A stretch of DNA of 64,000 nucleotides from Sphingopyxis sp. (lineage in GTDB: Bacteria; Pseudomonadota; Alphaproteobacteria; Sphingomonadales; Sphingomonadaceae): positions 1 through 64,000 of the forward strand of contig JASBSJ010000043.1 in NCBI GenBank assembly GCA_030148985.1. The letters are read 5' to 3'. The notes beneath the pieces were generated by a model, which had not been told where the DNA came from, made no database searches, and was given only the letters and a program-made list of their open reading frames with translations. The first letter of the stretch is position 1. Every line of letters begins with the position of its first letter. This document shows positions 15,824 through 24,599 of the stretch, one piece after another. A program made the translations under genes and the position numbers.

Positions 15824-16708
15824 TTACTCAGCTCGCAGTCCTTTGAGGAATCGGCCGAGTATATCGAAATAGGCCCCAGGCTCTTCATAAAAGGGCATGT
15901 GCGAGCTATGATCGAAAATGTGGATCTGTGAATTGGGCAGCGCGGCGTGCATCTTGTGCGAACAGGACGGGGTCAGCTCGTCATATTTGCCGCACAGAAC
16001 GAGGCAGGGCACCTCGATCGCCGACATCGCCGGCACGCGGTTCCAGTCACGCATATTGCCCGTATAGGTGAATTCGTTCGGACCCTGCATGGTTTCATAC
16101 GGACCCATGTTCCAGTCGGCGAGCGCTTCGGTCAGGCTTTCGGGCCATTCGGCGAGGCGGCAGACGTGGCGATAATTCAGCAGCGTGATCGCTGCCTGAT
16201 ACTCGGGATGGTCGATCGTCCCCGCGGCCTCGCGGGCAATCATCATGTTGACGGTCTCGCTACCGAGTGCCCCGCGCAGACGGCCCAGTTCAGCGACAAG
16301 ATGCGGAATGTCGCAGGCCCCATCGGCAATGATATAGCTTGCGATACGCTCAGGGTACGTCAGGCAATATTCCGTCCCCATCCAGCTCCCCCAGCTGTGC
16401 CCAAGGAAGTGGATGCGCTCCGCCCCGACGAACGCGCGCACCTGGTCGGCTTCGGCGACGTAGCGCCCAAGCGTCCACAGCGCCGGATCCTCGGGTCGAT
16501 CGGATGCTCCGCATCCGAGCTGGTCCCACGCCACCACGCGCAAACGTCCGTTCGCGAGACGCTCGTGCGGCGCGCGCAGATAGAGGCTCGGCAAGCCCGG
16601 CCCGCCATTGGCGAGCAGGATGGTTTCGGGACCATCGCCGTAGATATAGACAGCGACTTCATAGCCTTCGGCGAGCCTCAGGCGACGCGTTTCCATCGCG
16701 ACGGTCAC
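15824..16708 (-). CDS. Proline-iminopeptidase-like alpha/beta hydrolase (amidase)
   Basis: A 294-residue alpha/beta hydrolase of the prolyl iminopeptidase/L-amino-acid amidase group. It has an oxyanion motif LLANGGPGLPS, a nucleophile elbow HFLGHSWGSWMG (Ser), an Asp region CGKYDELTPS and His at DHSSHMPFYEEP. Such enzymes cleave N-terminal amino acids or small amides. Position between an amidase and eutBC suggests it releases an ethanolamine-like moiety from an amide precursor; this is inference. The GTG start overlaps the nitrilase stop (GTGA). Confidence 0.85.
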   Translation of the reverse strand: MTVAMETRRLRLAEGYEVAVYIYGDGPETILLANGGPGLPSLYLRAPHERLANGRLRVVAWDQLGCGASDRPEDPALWTLGRYVAEADQVRAFVGAERIHFLGHSWGSWMGTEYCLTYPERIASYIIADGACDIPHLVAELGRLRGALGSETVNMMIAREAAGTIDHPEYQAAITLLNYRHVCRLAEWPESLTEALADWNMGPYETMQGPNEFTYTGNMRDWNRVPAMSAIEVPCLVLCGKYDELTPSCSHKMHAALPNSQIHIFDHSSHMPFYEEPGAYFDILGRFLKGLRAE

Positions 16709-17559
16709 AGAATCAACTCCTCAAGCGGGGTGCGGTCAAACGTCATCGAGGGTATCGACGCGCGGAAGGCGGGAACCTCTTGCAAGTCGAGATCGGCGAC
16801 GATCACCCCGGGTTCACCTCCCGCATCGGCCAGCACTCGGCCCCAGGGATCGATGATCAGCGAATGGCCGTGCGACCGTCGGCCAGGAAAGTTGTCGCCG
16901 CACTGCGCGGGCGCGATGACATAGCAACCCGTTTCAATCGCGCGCGCGCGTAGCAGCGGTTCCCAGTGCAGCGGCCCGGTATAGCTGCTGAACGCCGCCG
17001 GGATCGCGATGATCGAGGCTCCCGCCTGCGCGAAACCGCGATAAAGATAGGGAAAGCGCATATCATAGCAGATGCTCATTCCCATGAGACCCCAAGGCGT
17101 ATGCGCGACAACGCGCTGCCTGCCCGCTCGATAGAAATCGGACTCGCGGATCGAATCTCCATCGGGCAGGTCGACGTCGAAGAGATGAACCTTGTCGTAA
17201 TAGGCCCGAATGTTGCCCGCAGGATCGACCAGCAGCGAGCGGTTGACCGGCGCACCGTCCTCGGCGCGCATCGAGATCGACCCCAGCAGAATCCAGATCT
17301 CCAGCTCGGCAGCCAGCGTTCGCATGTGGCGGAGCGCCAGATGGTCGGATGCCGGTTTCGCATAGGCGTGAATCTTCGCCGCCGTCGGGGCAAGATAGTC
17401 GAACGCCTCGGGCAAGGCGACGAGCTCGGCGCCTTCCGCCGACGCCGAGCGGACCAGTGCCTCGGTCGCCGTTAGCGTGGCGCCCGGGTCGGTCGTCGCG
17501 CAATTTTGGACGCAGGCGACGCGAAGCCTGTCCGACATGGGTTCAGCCCGCCGCATCAT
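16705..17559 (-). CDS. Carbon-nitrogen hydrolase (nitrilase superfamily)
   Basis: A 284-residue nitrilase-superfamily amidase with the Glu-Lys-Cys triad visible: Glu in LVALPEAFDYL, Lys in YYDKVHLFDVDL and Cys in MSICYDMRFPYLYR, followed by IIAIPAAFSSYTG. The YDKVHLFDVDLP and RFP features resemble the omega-amidase/Nit-type branch that hydrolyses small amides to acid plus ammonia. The start could be 17559 (coupled to the ATPase stop) or the ATG at 17538. It is translationally linked on both sides within the operon. Confidence 0.88.
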   Translation of the reverse strand: MMRRAEPMSDRLRVACVQNCATTDPGATLTATEALVRSASAEGAELVALPEAFDYLAPTAAKIHAYAKPASDHLALRHMRTLAAELEIWILLGSISMRAEDGAPVNRSLLVDPAGNIRAYYDKVHLFDVDLPDGDSIRESDFYRAGRQRVVAHTPWGLMGMSICYDMRFPYLYRGFAQAGASIIAIPAAFSSYTGPLHWEPLLRARAIETGCYVIAPAQCGDNFPGRRSHGHSLIIDPWGRVLADAGGEPGVIVADLDLQEVPAFRASIPSMTFDRTPLEELIL

Positions 17560-18635
17560 GGCAGCACCACAACCGCATGCGCCCGATCGAACGTCGCGAA
17601 TACCTCGGGCCGGTCGAACGCATCCTCCGTCTCGGCCGCGATCGAGGTGCCGCCGGCATCGAGTGCATATTGGTAGCGCGCACCCAGATAGCTGCGGCCG
17701 GTGATACGTCCGGGCAGCAGGTTGAAGTCGTCGTTCGCCGGCCGCGCGACGGCCAGCCGGACATGTTCGGGGCGCACAGCGACCAGCACGTCGCTACCCG
17801 GCTTCACATCGGGTGCCCAGATGGCGCTGATCATCGTTCCGCCTTCAAGGGCGACTTCCGCCGTGCCGTCGGCATCGCGGCGCGCCATCTTGCCTTTCAT
17901 GAAATTGGAAGACCCGATGAAGTCGGCGACGAACGCCCCCGCCGGCCGCGTATAGATTTCCTGCGGGGTCGCGAGCTGGACCATCTCGCCCTTGTTCATT
18001 ACGGCGATGCGGTCGCTCATTGCGAGCGCCTCGATCTGGTCGTGCGTCACATAGATGGTCGTGATTTTCAGGCGCTGCTGAAGTTCCTTGAGCCAGTTGC
18101 GCGCGCGAATCCGGAGCTTAGCGTCGAGGTTCGATAGCGGCTCGTCGAGCAGGAGGAGCGTAGGTTCGAACACAAGCGTGCGCGCCAGCGCCACGCGCTG
18201 CTGCTGGCCGCCCGACAGTTCGTGGGGATAGCGTTTCGCATAAGGGGCCATCTCGACCAGGTCGAGGGCCTCGGCGATGCGCCGCGCGCGGTCGGCGCCG
18301 CCGACCTTGCGAATCTTCAGCGGAAAGGCGAGATTCTGCTCGACCGTCATGTGCGGCCACAGCGCATAGGATTGGAACACCAGCCCGCAGTTGCGCTTCT
18401 CCGGCGGCACGAGGATGCCCTTCGTGCTGTCAAAGAAGACATTATTACCTGCGCGGATGATACCGCCCGTCGGCGTGTCGAGCCCGGCGATCGCAAAAAG
18501 CGTCGTCGACTTGCCGCAACCGCTCGGCCCCAGGAGGGTCAGGAACTCGCCGTCGGCGACGGTCAGGTTGATGCCGTCGATCGCGCGCACATCGCCGAAA
18601 TGTTTCGACAGATTTTCAAGAACTAGCTCAGACAT
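17556..18635 (-). CDS. ABC transporter ATP-binding protein (FbpC/PotA type)
   Basis: A 359-residue ATPase. Walker A is GPSGCGKST, the Q-loop is FQSYALWPHM, the signature is LSGGQQQRVALART, Walker B is LLLLDEPLSNLD, and the H-loop is YVTHDQIEA. A C-terminal TOBE-type domain (about 240-359) places it with iron(III), polyamine, thiamine and phosphonate importers. It powers uptake with the fused permease encoded immediately upstream. The start at 18635 overlaps the permease stop by 8 bp. Confidence 0.92.
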   Translation of the reverse strand: MSELVLENLSKHFGDVRAIDGINLTVADGEFLTLLGPSGCGKSTTLFAIAGLDTPTGGIIRAGNNVFFDSTKGILVPPEKRNCGLVFQSYALWPHMTVEQNLAFPLKIRKVGGADRARRIAEALDLVEMAPYAKRYPHELSGGQQQRVALARTLVFEPTLLLLDEPLSNLDAKLRIRARNWLKELQQRLKITTIYVTHDQIEALAMSDRIAVMNKGEMVQLATPQEIYTRPAGAFVADFIGSSNFMKGKMARRDADGTAEVALEGGTMISAIWAPDVKPGSDVLVAVRPEHVRLAVARPANDDFNLLPGRITGRSYLGARYQYALDAGGTSIAAETEDAFDRPEVFATFDRAHAVVVLP

Positions 18636-20352
18636 TTTGATGACTCCGCAGAAGTTGGCGCGCGGCAAAGACGAAAATGACGGTCAAGGCGATCTGGATG
18701 ACCGAGAGGGCGGCAACGGGCCCCGTGTCGCCGTTCGCCCAGAAGGAGAGCATCGTCGTGCCGATGATCTCGTTGCCAGGCGAAAAGAGGAATACCGCCG
18801 AACTATATTCCTTGAGGAACGACAGGAAGAGCAGCACATAGGCGCTGAAGATCGCGGGCTTCAGGAGCGGCAGGATGATGGTGCGGCACGCCGTCCACCA
18901 GTCGGCGCCGCACGACCGCGCGCTCTTGTCGAGCTCCTCGCTGATCTGCATCAGGGCGGGCGAAATTGCCCCGAAAGCCGTCGGAATGCTGCGCATCGTG
19001 AAGGCCAGCACCATGATCCAGATCGTACCGTGCATCCAGCCGATGCCCGGAATGATCAGCATCGCCCAGAACAGGCCGATACCAGCGACGATACCTGGAA
19101 TCGCCCGCGGATAGAGGGCGATGAACTCCAGCTGGCGGCGAAACCGAAAGTTGGAGCGATGGACGACGAGCGTGATCAGCGCGATGAAAACCGTCGCGAT
19201 GGCGCCCCCCACGGTCGAGATGATCAGACTGTTGGTGATCGAACGGACATAGGCGTCATAGGAGAAGATCAGGTTGAAATTTTCCCACGTCAGCAAATCG
19301 AAAGGAGCCATCAACGGTGTCAGGAAGGTCGTCACGGAGCGCAGTGCGATGCCCGCCAGCGGGATTGCCAGAATGACGACGTTGTAGAGTAGGAAAAGAA
19401 GAAATACCGGCCAGCGCGCGGCGCCGAGATCGGCGAGCTTTTGCCGCTGCGCTTTGCCTTTCAACGTGACAAACCGCCCCGCCTTGGTGAGCAGCATGCC
19501 CTGGCAGATTAGCAGGACCGTGATGATGACGAGCAGGATCGCCGCCGCCGCGCCCAATATGCCATAGTCCGGTTCAATCCCGCCAAGACCATGGCTGTAC
19601 AAATAGGTGGTGAAGAATTCGATCCCGACCGGACGACCGAAAACCAGCGGCACCGACAGCATTTCGAGCGAGCCGATGAACGTCAGGAGAGCGCTGTAGA
19701 TGATCGCCGGTCGCATCAGCGGGATCGAGATTGACCACAGCACGCGTAGCGAACCTGCGCCCATCGTGCGCCCGGCGTCTTCCAGTGTCGCGTCCACTCG
19801 CTGCGCCGAACTCGCGCAGAAAAGATAGACGAGCGGCGCCATGCCCGTGCCGCCGACCGCGGCCATCCCCCAGATGGTGTAGAGGTTCCAGGGCGCGTCG
19901 CCAAATAGCTGCTGCGTGAGCAGCGTGACATATCCCGATGGGCCGTACATGACGAACCAGGAGAAGGCGATGACGAGCTGAGACACATACATTGGCCAGA
20001 GCACGATCGATCGCAATGTCTTGCGAAAAGGCAGGTTCGTTCGTTCAAGAAAGATCGCAAATGCCACCCCGAGTATGCAAGCGATGAGCGTGGTCGCAAG
20101 CGCAAGCAGGATCGAGTTCGAAATCACGCTGTAAAAGACGCTGTCGCCAAATAGCCGGACATAATTGTCGAGCGTCAATATTCCGCCGTCCTCGTAGAGA
20201 GGTCGGCTGACGAACGACTGGTAAAGGATGGGCACAAGCGGAGCCGCGACCAGGATCAATGCACTGCCCCCGATCAAGGCCTGGATCGCGAGCGCCCTGT
20301 TCAGGCCACCGTCGCCGTGTCGGGCGCGTGCCGTGATAGGAATGGATGCCAT
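18628..20352 (-). CDS. ABC transporter permease, fused FbpB-type double domain
   Basis: A 574-residue inner-membrane permease with about 12 hydrophobic helices and two binding-protein-dependent transport domains in tandem (EAA-like loops around DATLEDAGRTMGAGSLRVLWSISIP and SEELDKSARSCGADWWTACRTIILP). This is the FbpB/PhnU-ThiP style fusion. The start at 20352 is chosen for AGGAGAG upstream rather than the longer frame to 20403. It acts with the binding protein and ATPase on either side. Substrate by context: an ethanolamine derivative or related amine; by family: iron(III) or a phosphonate is also possible. Confidence 0.9.
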   Translation of the reverse strand: MASIPITARARHGDGGLNRALAIQALIGGSALILVAAPLVPILYQSFVSRPLYEDGGILTLDNYVRLFGDSVFYSVISNSILLALATTLIACILGVAFAIFLERTNLPFRKTLRSIVLWPMYVSQLVIAFSWFVMYGPSGYVTLLTQQLFGDAPWNLYTIWGMAAVGGTGMAPLVYLFCASSAQRVDATLEDAGRTMGAGSLRVLWSISIPLMRPAIIYSALLTFIGSLEMLSVPLVFGRPVGIEFFTTYLYSHGLGGIEPDYGILGAAAAILLVIITVLLICQGMLLTKAGRFVTLKGKAQRQKLADLGAARWPVFLLFLLYNVVILAIPLAGIALRSVTTFLTPLMAPFDLLTWENFNLIFSYDAYVRSITNSLIISTVGGAIATVFIALITLVVHRSNFRFRRQLEFIALYPRAIPGIVAGIGLFWAMLIIPGIGWMHGTIWIMVLAFTMRSIPTAFGAISPALMQISEELDKSARSCGADWWTACRTIILPLLKPAIFSAYVLLFLSFLKEYSSAVFLFSPGNEIIGTTMLSFWANGDTGPVAALSVIQIALTVIFVFAARQLLRSHQNV

Positions 20353-20372
20353 CGCCGCTTGCTCTCCTGCGC

Positions 20373-21554
20373 TCACTTCTTCGCCTTGAAGGTGTCGGCC
20401 CAACGCTTGTTGAACGCTTCATAATCGGTAAGCAGGCGCGGGTCGTATCCGATCCGAACCATATTTTGCTCGCCGCCGACCGCGGTCGATATCTTGCTGT
20501 AGGTTTCGTGCGGAACCTCGCTGTCGGCGACGTCGGGGCGATAGGGCGTCATCCCGCCCTTGCCCGCATTCACCTGACCCTCGTGCGACAATATATAATC
20601 GAGCAGAAGCTTGGCAGCGTTCTTATTCTTGGCACCGGAGGTCACGGCCATGCCGCGCATCATCATTGGCACGCCGTCTTTCGGCAACGCCCAGCCGAGA
20701 ATCTTGTCGCGGCCCGGATCCTTCATTCGTGGAAAGACGGTGATGCCGGACGTATAGAAGGAGGCGAGATATTCACCCGACATAACCTTATCGAGCATCG
20801 TCGAGCCGCCAGTCTCGGGACGCGTGTAAGGCCCGAGCTTCTCGAAGGTGCGCCATCCGCCCATCTTGCCATGATCGATCGCTGCCCAATGAATGGCATA
20901 GGCGAAGGAATGGCTCGTCGAGTCATAGGTCGTCAGTTTGTTGCGGAAGCGCGCCGGATCGGCCTCGGCGGTCGCCGCCAGCTTCGCCAGACTGTCGGGA
21001 TATTCGGTGGGCTTTAGCAGCGCCTTGTTATAGATGATGATCATCGGGTCGATTGCCACCGTGTAGACGCCGGGGAACGGACGGGTCCATTCGGGCACTT
21101 TGTCTGTTTCGGGGCTGGCATATTTTTCCGGTCCGTCATTCTTCACGAAGCGCTGCCAGGCGTCGGGTGCCGCAACCACCAGCATGTCGGCTGACCGCTT
21201 GCCCGACTTCACCTCGGAATAATAACGTTCGAACGATTCCGTCGGGCCAAGATCGAGCGCATGGACCTTGATCCACGGATATTTGCGCTTGAAGCCGTCA
21301 AGGATTGCGCGCCAGTTATATTCGGCAACGTTCGAATAGACGAGCAACTCCTTTTCGGATCGCGCGGCGTCGATCAGATTCGCATATTCGGCGGGATAAT
21401 AGTCAGGATAGAGCGGGCCTGCCGGCGTGTCATCGGCGCCTGCCGCCTGACGCTCTTCGTTGCCCCCGCCGCCACAGGCGGAAAGCGCCAGCGCCGCCGC
21501 CAACAGGCTCACCATCGCCTGGCGCCGTGAACTGACGCCGAAAATGCTACCCAT
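20373..21554 (-). CDS. ABC transporter substrate-binding lipoprotein
   Basis: A 393-residue family-1-like extracellular binding protein. The N-terminus MGSIFGVSSRRQAMVSLLAAALALSACGG carries a lipobox (LSAC) after a twin-arginine-like SRRQAM. Mature regions include KELLVYSNVAEYNWRAILDGFKRKYPWIKV and RYYSEVKSGKRSADMLVVAAPDAW, as in FbpA/AfuA and 2-aminoethylphosphonate-type binding proteins. The conserved paired tyrosines of ferric-binding FbpA are not evident, so an organic ligand is plausible. It is first of the three ABC genes and overlaps the aldolase end by 8 bp. Confidence 0.88.
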   Translation of the reverse strand: MGSIFGVSSRRQAMVSLLAAALALSACGGGGNEERQAAGADDTPAGPLYPDYYPAEYANLIDAARSEKELLVYSNVAEYNWRAILDGFKRKYPWIKVHALDLGPTESFERYYSEVKSGKRSADMLVVAAPDAWQRFVKNDGPEKYASPETDKVPEWTRPFPGVYTVAIDPMIIIYNKALLKPTEYPDSLAKLAATAEADPARFRNKLTTYDSTSHSFAYAIHWAAIDHGKMGGWRTFEKLGPYTRPETGGSTMLDKVMSGEYLASFYTSGITVFPRMKDPGRDKILGWALPKDGVPMMMRGMAVTSGAKNKNAAKLLLDYILSHEGQVNAGKGGMTPYRPDVADSEVPHETYSKISTAVGGEQNMVRIGYDPRLLTDYEAFNKRWADTFKAKK

Positions 21555-22329
21555 GTTCTGCCTCCCTGTAAGATTCCCGAACGAATGAGAGCGCCCCCGC
21601 TCTCAGAAAGCCGACGTCACTGGCGGCCGTGACGAACCGATAGCCGCGAGCGAACAGCTGGGCTGCGTCATGTCCCGGCATCGCCGCCCCGCCAAGCGCC
21701 GCTCCGCTCTCGATTATCCGCCGTTCGGCAGCGCCCAGGATCTCGACAAAGGCCCGATCGGCATAGTCGCCCATCCGGCCGATGCTGGCCGACAGGTCGA
21801 GCGGGCCGACGAAAAACATGTCTATGCGCCCGACCTTCGCCATGTCGGGAATGGCATCGACTCCGGCCGCCGATTCGATCATCGCGATCACCAGCGTTTC
21901 CTCAGCGGCATGCCGCGGGTATCGGTCGGAATCTGCTCCCCAGCCAGCAGCACGCGATACCGTGAAATGCGCGCCGCGGCGCCCGAAGGGCGGATAATAA
22001 GCGGCCGCAACGACCTCCTCGATTTCGGCGACATGTTCGACATTCGCGGCGATCACACCTTCCACGCCCATATCGAGCAACCGCTTGACGGGGGCTGCCC
22101 GGTTTTCGGGGAGCCGAGCGAGGATGGTGGCAGGACCCGCCGCCGCAGCGCGAAGCTGCTCCACTGCCGTTTCGATCCCGCCCGGTGAGTGTTCATGATC
22201 AATCAGCAGCGCATCGAAACCGCAATCGGCCAATATTTCGGTGGCGACCGGACTGCCGCTGAACAGCCAGCAGCCGAGCGACGGTAGCCCCTCCTGCAAA
22301 CGCAGTTTGAGGCGGTTTGGTCTAAGCAT
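21547..22329 (-). CDS. HpcH/HpaI family class II aldolase
   Basis: A 260-residue TIM-barrel aldolase of the HpcH/HpaI family: LGCWLFSGSPVATEILADCGFDALLIDHEHSPGG, the active-site Arg region ILARLPENRAAPVKRLLDMG, metal-ligand VIAMIESAAGVDAIP, and FFVGPLDLSASIG. It catalyses reversible retro-aldol cleavage of 2-keto-3-hydroxy acids to pyruvate plus aldehyde. In this operon it could handle an aldehyde formed downstream, perhaps acetaldehyde, but that is inference. The start at 22329 overlaps the upstream hydrolase stop by 8 bp. Confidence 0.87.
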   Translation of the reverse strand: MLRPNRLKLRLQEGLPSLGCWLFSGSPVATEILADCGFDALLIDHEHSPGGIETAVEQLRAAAAGPATILARLPENRAAPVKRLLDMGVEGVIAANVEHVAEIEEVVAAAYYPPFGRRGAHFTVSRAAGWGADSDRYPRHAAEETLVIAMIESAAGVDAIPDMAKVGRIDMFFVGPLDLSASIGRMGDYADRAFVEILGAAERRIIESGAALGGAAMPGHDAAQLFARGYRFVTAASDVGFLRAGALSFVRESYREAEHG

Positions 22330-23200
22330 TGCTGCATTCTTGTGCGGCGACGCCCAGCTTCTCGCAAAAGAAGGCGGATGCCAGGGCAGCGAGCGGTGCG
22401 CAGTCATGTGCGACGCCCGGCAATGTTTCGGTCTTCACATCGAGCCTGTTGGCAACGAGATTTTCAGAAAGCGTCCTCAATCGCTCGACGCGCGTCGCAC
22501 CGCTGTCATTGGCACCGGGCATCCAATGCCGCCGGCCCGGTGCGTGAATGATCTCGCTCGCATCGAGATCGTCCTCACCGACCGCGAGATGAATCGCGAT
22601 CCGCCGCATCGCCTCGATATCGATCGGGGTACCGAAGCGGTCCTCGATATCGGCAATGCCGATCCACCAGTCGCGGTTCGTGTCGAGAAGTGTTGGTGAT
22701 CCCGGCGAGCAGGCGGAAACGGCCGTCAGGCGGCCAGGATGGAGATAAATCATCCGGTGCGCGAGATGCGCGCCGCCCGAGAAGCCAAAAATCGCAAACC
22801 GGTCGGCGCCAGCGCCATATTTGCGGCCGACCTCTTCGACCATCGACAGCAGCAGCGTATCGAACCTTATACCTTCGAACTCGACATATTTATAATTGTC
22901 GCGGTCATCGGGATCGACAATGCCTGACGGGAAAAGCGGCGCAAGGACGATCAGCCCCAAGCGATCGGCGAGGGGCACGAAGAGGTCGCGCACCACATGG
23001 TTTCCGCGACCCGTGCCATGGATCGCCACAAGGATGCGCGCGGTTGAAAGCTGCCCTCGCTCGACGAGGACCGGCGGCACATAAAGGCAGTAGGAAAATC
23101 GCTGGTCGGCCTGACAGGCGATGGCACCCGTCCGCCCCACATCATATGGTGAAAATTCCTGCACCGCACCCTTCTCCGTTCCGACGATCATAATCAGCAT
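22322..23200 (-). CDS. Alpha/beta hydrolase, first gene of the ethanolamine-type operon
   Basis: A 292-residue predicted cytoplasmic alpha/beta hydrolase: oxyanion region VAIHGTGRGNHVVRDLFVPLAD, nucleophile elbow FAIFGFSGGAHLAHRM (Ser in GFSGG) and a C-terminal His near GVAHDCAPL. The fold resembles poly(3-hydroxybutyrate) depolymerase/dienelactone-hydrolase-like esterases. It heads the operon. The ATG at 23200 is chosen; another in-frame start at 23224 is possible. The shared ATTGGCT promoter lies about 130 nt upstream. Role: probably the first hydrolytic step on an ester or amide substrate (inference). Confidence 0.8.
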   Translation of the reverse strand: MLIMIVGTEKGAVQEFSPYDVGRTGAIACQADQRFSYCLYVPPVLVERGQLSTARILVAIHGTGRGNHVVRDLFVPLADRLGLIVLAPLFPSGIVDPDDRDNYKYVEFEGIRFDTLLLSMVEEVGRKYGAGADRFAIFGFSGGAHLAHRMIYLHPGRLTAVSACSPGSPTLLDTNRDWWIGIADIEDRFGTPIDIEAMRRIAIHLAVGEDDLDASEIIHAPGRRHWMPGANDSGATRVERLRTLSENLVANRLDVKTETLPGVAHDCAPLAALASAFFCEKLGVAAQECSNA

Positions 23201-23334
23201 CTCGATCCACTTGCGCCGCGCCATGCCGCCAGATCGGCCATTATATGGGAGTTTCGTCTGCCTTGTGGCGGCACCAAAGCCCTCATTGCCGACATGGAAA
23301 CAGCCTCGCCGCGCGACGCCTCATTCATGACGCC

Positions 23335-23373
23335 AAAATAGTAGCCAATTTTATCACCCTAAGTAAAGCCAAT
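23335..23373 (-). promoter_or_regulatory. Promoter of the eleven-gene operon with ATTGGCT repeats
   Basis: On the minus strand, ATTGGCT at 23373-23367 and ATTGGCTACTATTTT at 23349-23335 are spaced 24 bp apart. The -10 is TACTAT (23343-23338) with a weak -35 TTACTT 17 bp upstream. The 15-bp block is identical to the one in the TonB-receptor promoter. The divergent GntR/FCD gene makes that protein the obvious candidate binder. Confidence 0.65.
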
Positions 23374-23497
23374 TTATGGAACGATTTTTAATTATTATAT
23401 TTCAATTGCTTATTCTTCCACTTGGGCACTGAGGAAGCATTTTCCGCTTGCTGAACGAAGGGTGCACCGGCTACAGGGTCGGCGAGAGGAGCCAATC

Positions 23498-24151
23498 TTG
23501 GCGAAAGTGATGCAGATGTCCGATTCGGATCACGACGAACTGAGTCTGGTTGCCCGGATCGAAGCCGATTTGATTGGCGGCAATTTCCGACCCGGTGAAT
23601 GGCTAAAGCAGGCGGATGTCGAGGAGCTTTACGACTCCAATCGTTTCGATGTGCGCATGGCCTTGCTCGACCTCAAGGCGCGGCGACTGATCGAACATAT
23701 TCCCAACCGCGGCTTTCGGGTCATCAACCTCAGCGAGCGTGAACGTGAAGATCTTTTCGAAACACGCGTGATTCTGGAAACCGCAGCGGCGCGGCTCGCC
23801 GCCTCGCGCATTTCGGAAGAGACAATCGCTGAACTCGACGCGATCCTGCTCGCATTTCGCGACTGCATGGAAACCGCCGACCAGGATCATCTGCGCGCGC
23901 TGAACGGCCAGTTCCACGATCTGCTTTACCAATCGAGCGGTAATGCGGTGTTGGCCGAGGAAATCAAGGCGCTGCGCCAGCGCGGCCTGCCCGGCACGCG
24001 CGGAGGCCTCCGCTGGCGCACCATGGCAGGCATCCAGCACAGCCACGATGAGCATGTTAAAATGATCGAGCTGTTGCGCGCCCGCGACGGCGAAGCACTG
24101 GCGGCGACGATCGACGAGCATCTGAACGGCTGGCGCCGCTACCTGCCCTGA
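23498..24151 (+). CDS. GntR family transcriptional regulator (FadR/FCD subfamily)
   Basis: A regulator of about 217 residues with an N-terminal winged helix (about residues 15-75: RIEADLIGGNFRPGEWLKQADVEELYDSN and RLIEHIPNRGFRVINLSE) and an all-helical FCD effector domain (ETRVILETAAARLAA, ALNGQFHDLLYQSSGN, SHDEHVKMIELLRARD with the usual His residues for metal or acid binding). The start TTG at 23498 has GAGAGGAG at the right spacing; ATGs at 23510/23516 are alternatives. It is divergent from the ethanolamine-type operon and probably represses it. Confidence 0.85.
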   Translation: MAKVMQMSDSDHDELSLVARIEADLIGGNFRPGEWLKQADVEELYDSNRFDVRMALLDLKARRLIEHIPNRGFRVINLSEREREDLFETRVILETAAARLAASRISEETIAELDAILLAFRDCMETADQDHLRALNGQFHDLLYQSSGNAVLAEEIKALRQRGLPGTRGGLRWRTMAGIQHSHDEHVKMIELLRARDGEALAATIDEHLNGWRRYLP

Positions 24152-24157
24152 TCGCCA

Positions 24158-24538
24158 TCAACCGGGACGGTCCGCCCGCCCGATTTCGGCAAAATCGGAA
24201 TCACCGAACACACGCCCGCGCACCAGAAAGCGGCGCTCGCGGCCGTTATCCAGGCTGAACATCCCGCCACGCCCCGGCACGACGTCCAGAATCAGCTGGG
24301 TATGCGCCCACGCCATGCCCTGCGCGCGGCCGATATAGACCGGCACACCGCCGACCCGGCCAAGCAAGATGTCGCTTTCGCCGATGCGAAACTCGCCCAC
24401 CGGATAACACATCGGCGACGAACCGTCGCAGCAGCCGCCCGACTGATGGAACAGGATCGCGCCATATTCGGCCTCGATTTCCGCGATCAGTTCGAGCGCA
24501 GCCTCTGTCGCGACGACCCTCGGCGCTATATCGGCCAT
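24158..24538 (-). CDS. DUF779 family protein
   Basis: A 126-residue protein with DUF779 hallmarks: AALELIAEIEAEYGAILFHQSGGCCDGSSPMCYPVGEFRIGESDILLG with a conserved Cys-rich CCDGSSPMC, then PVYIGRAQGMAWAHTQLILDVVPGRGGMFSLD. Function is unknown, but the gene commonly follows AldB/ExaC-type aldehyde dehydrogenases, as here. GGAGGA precedes the start; it follows the dehydrogenase by about 60 bp. Confidence 0.85.
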   Translation of the reverse strand: MADIAPRVVATEAALELIAEIEAEYGAILFHQSGGCCDGSSPMCYPVGEFRIGESDILLGRVGGVPVYIGRAQGMAWAHTQLILDVVPGRGGMFSLDNGRERRFLVRGRVFGDSDFAEIGRADRPG

Positions 24539-24599
24539 CGAACATCCTCCGAGAATGAGCGCCCCGCCCGCAATGGCGAGGTACGACGGGGAAAGAGGA

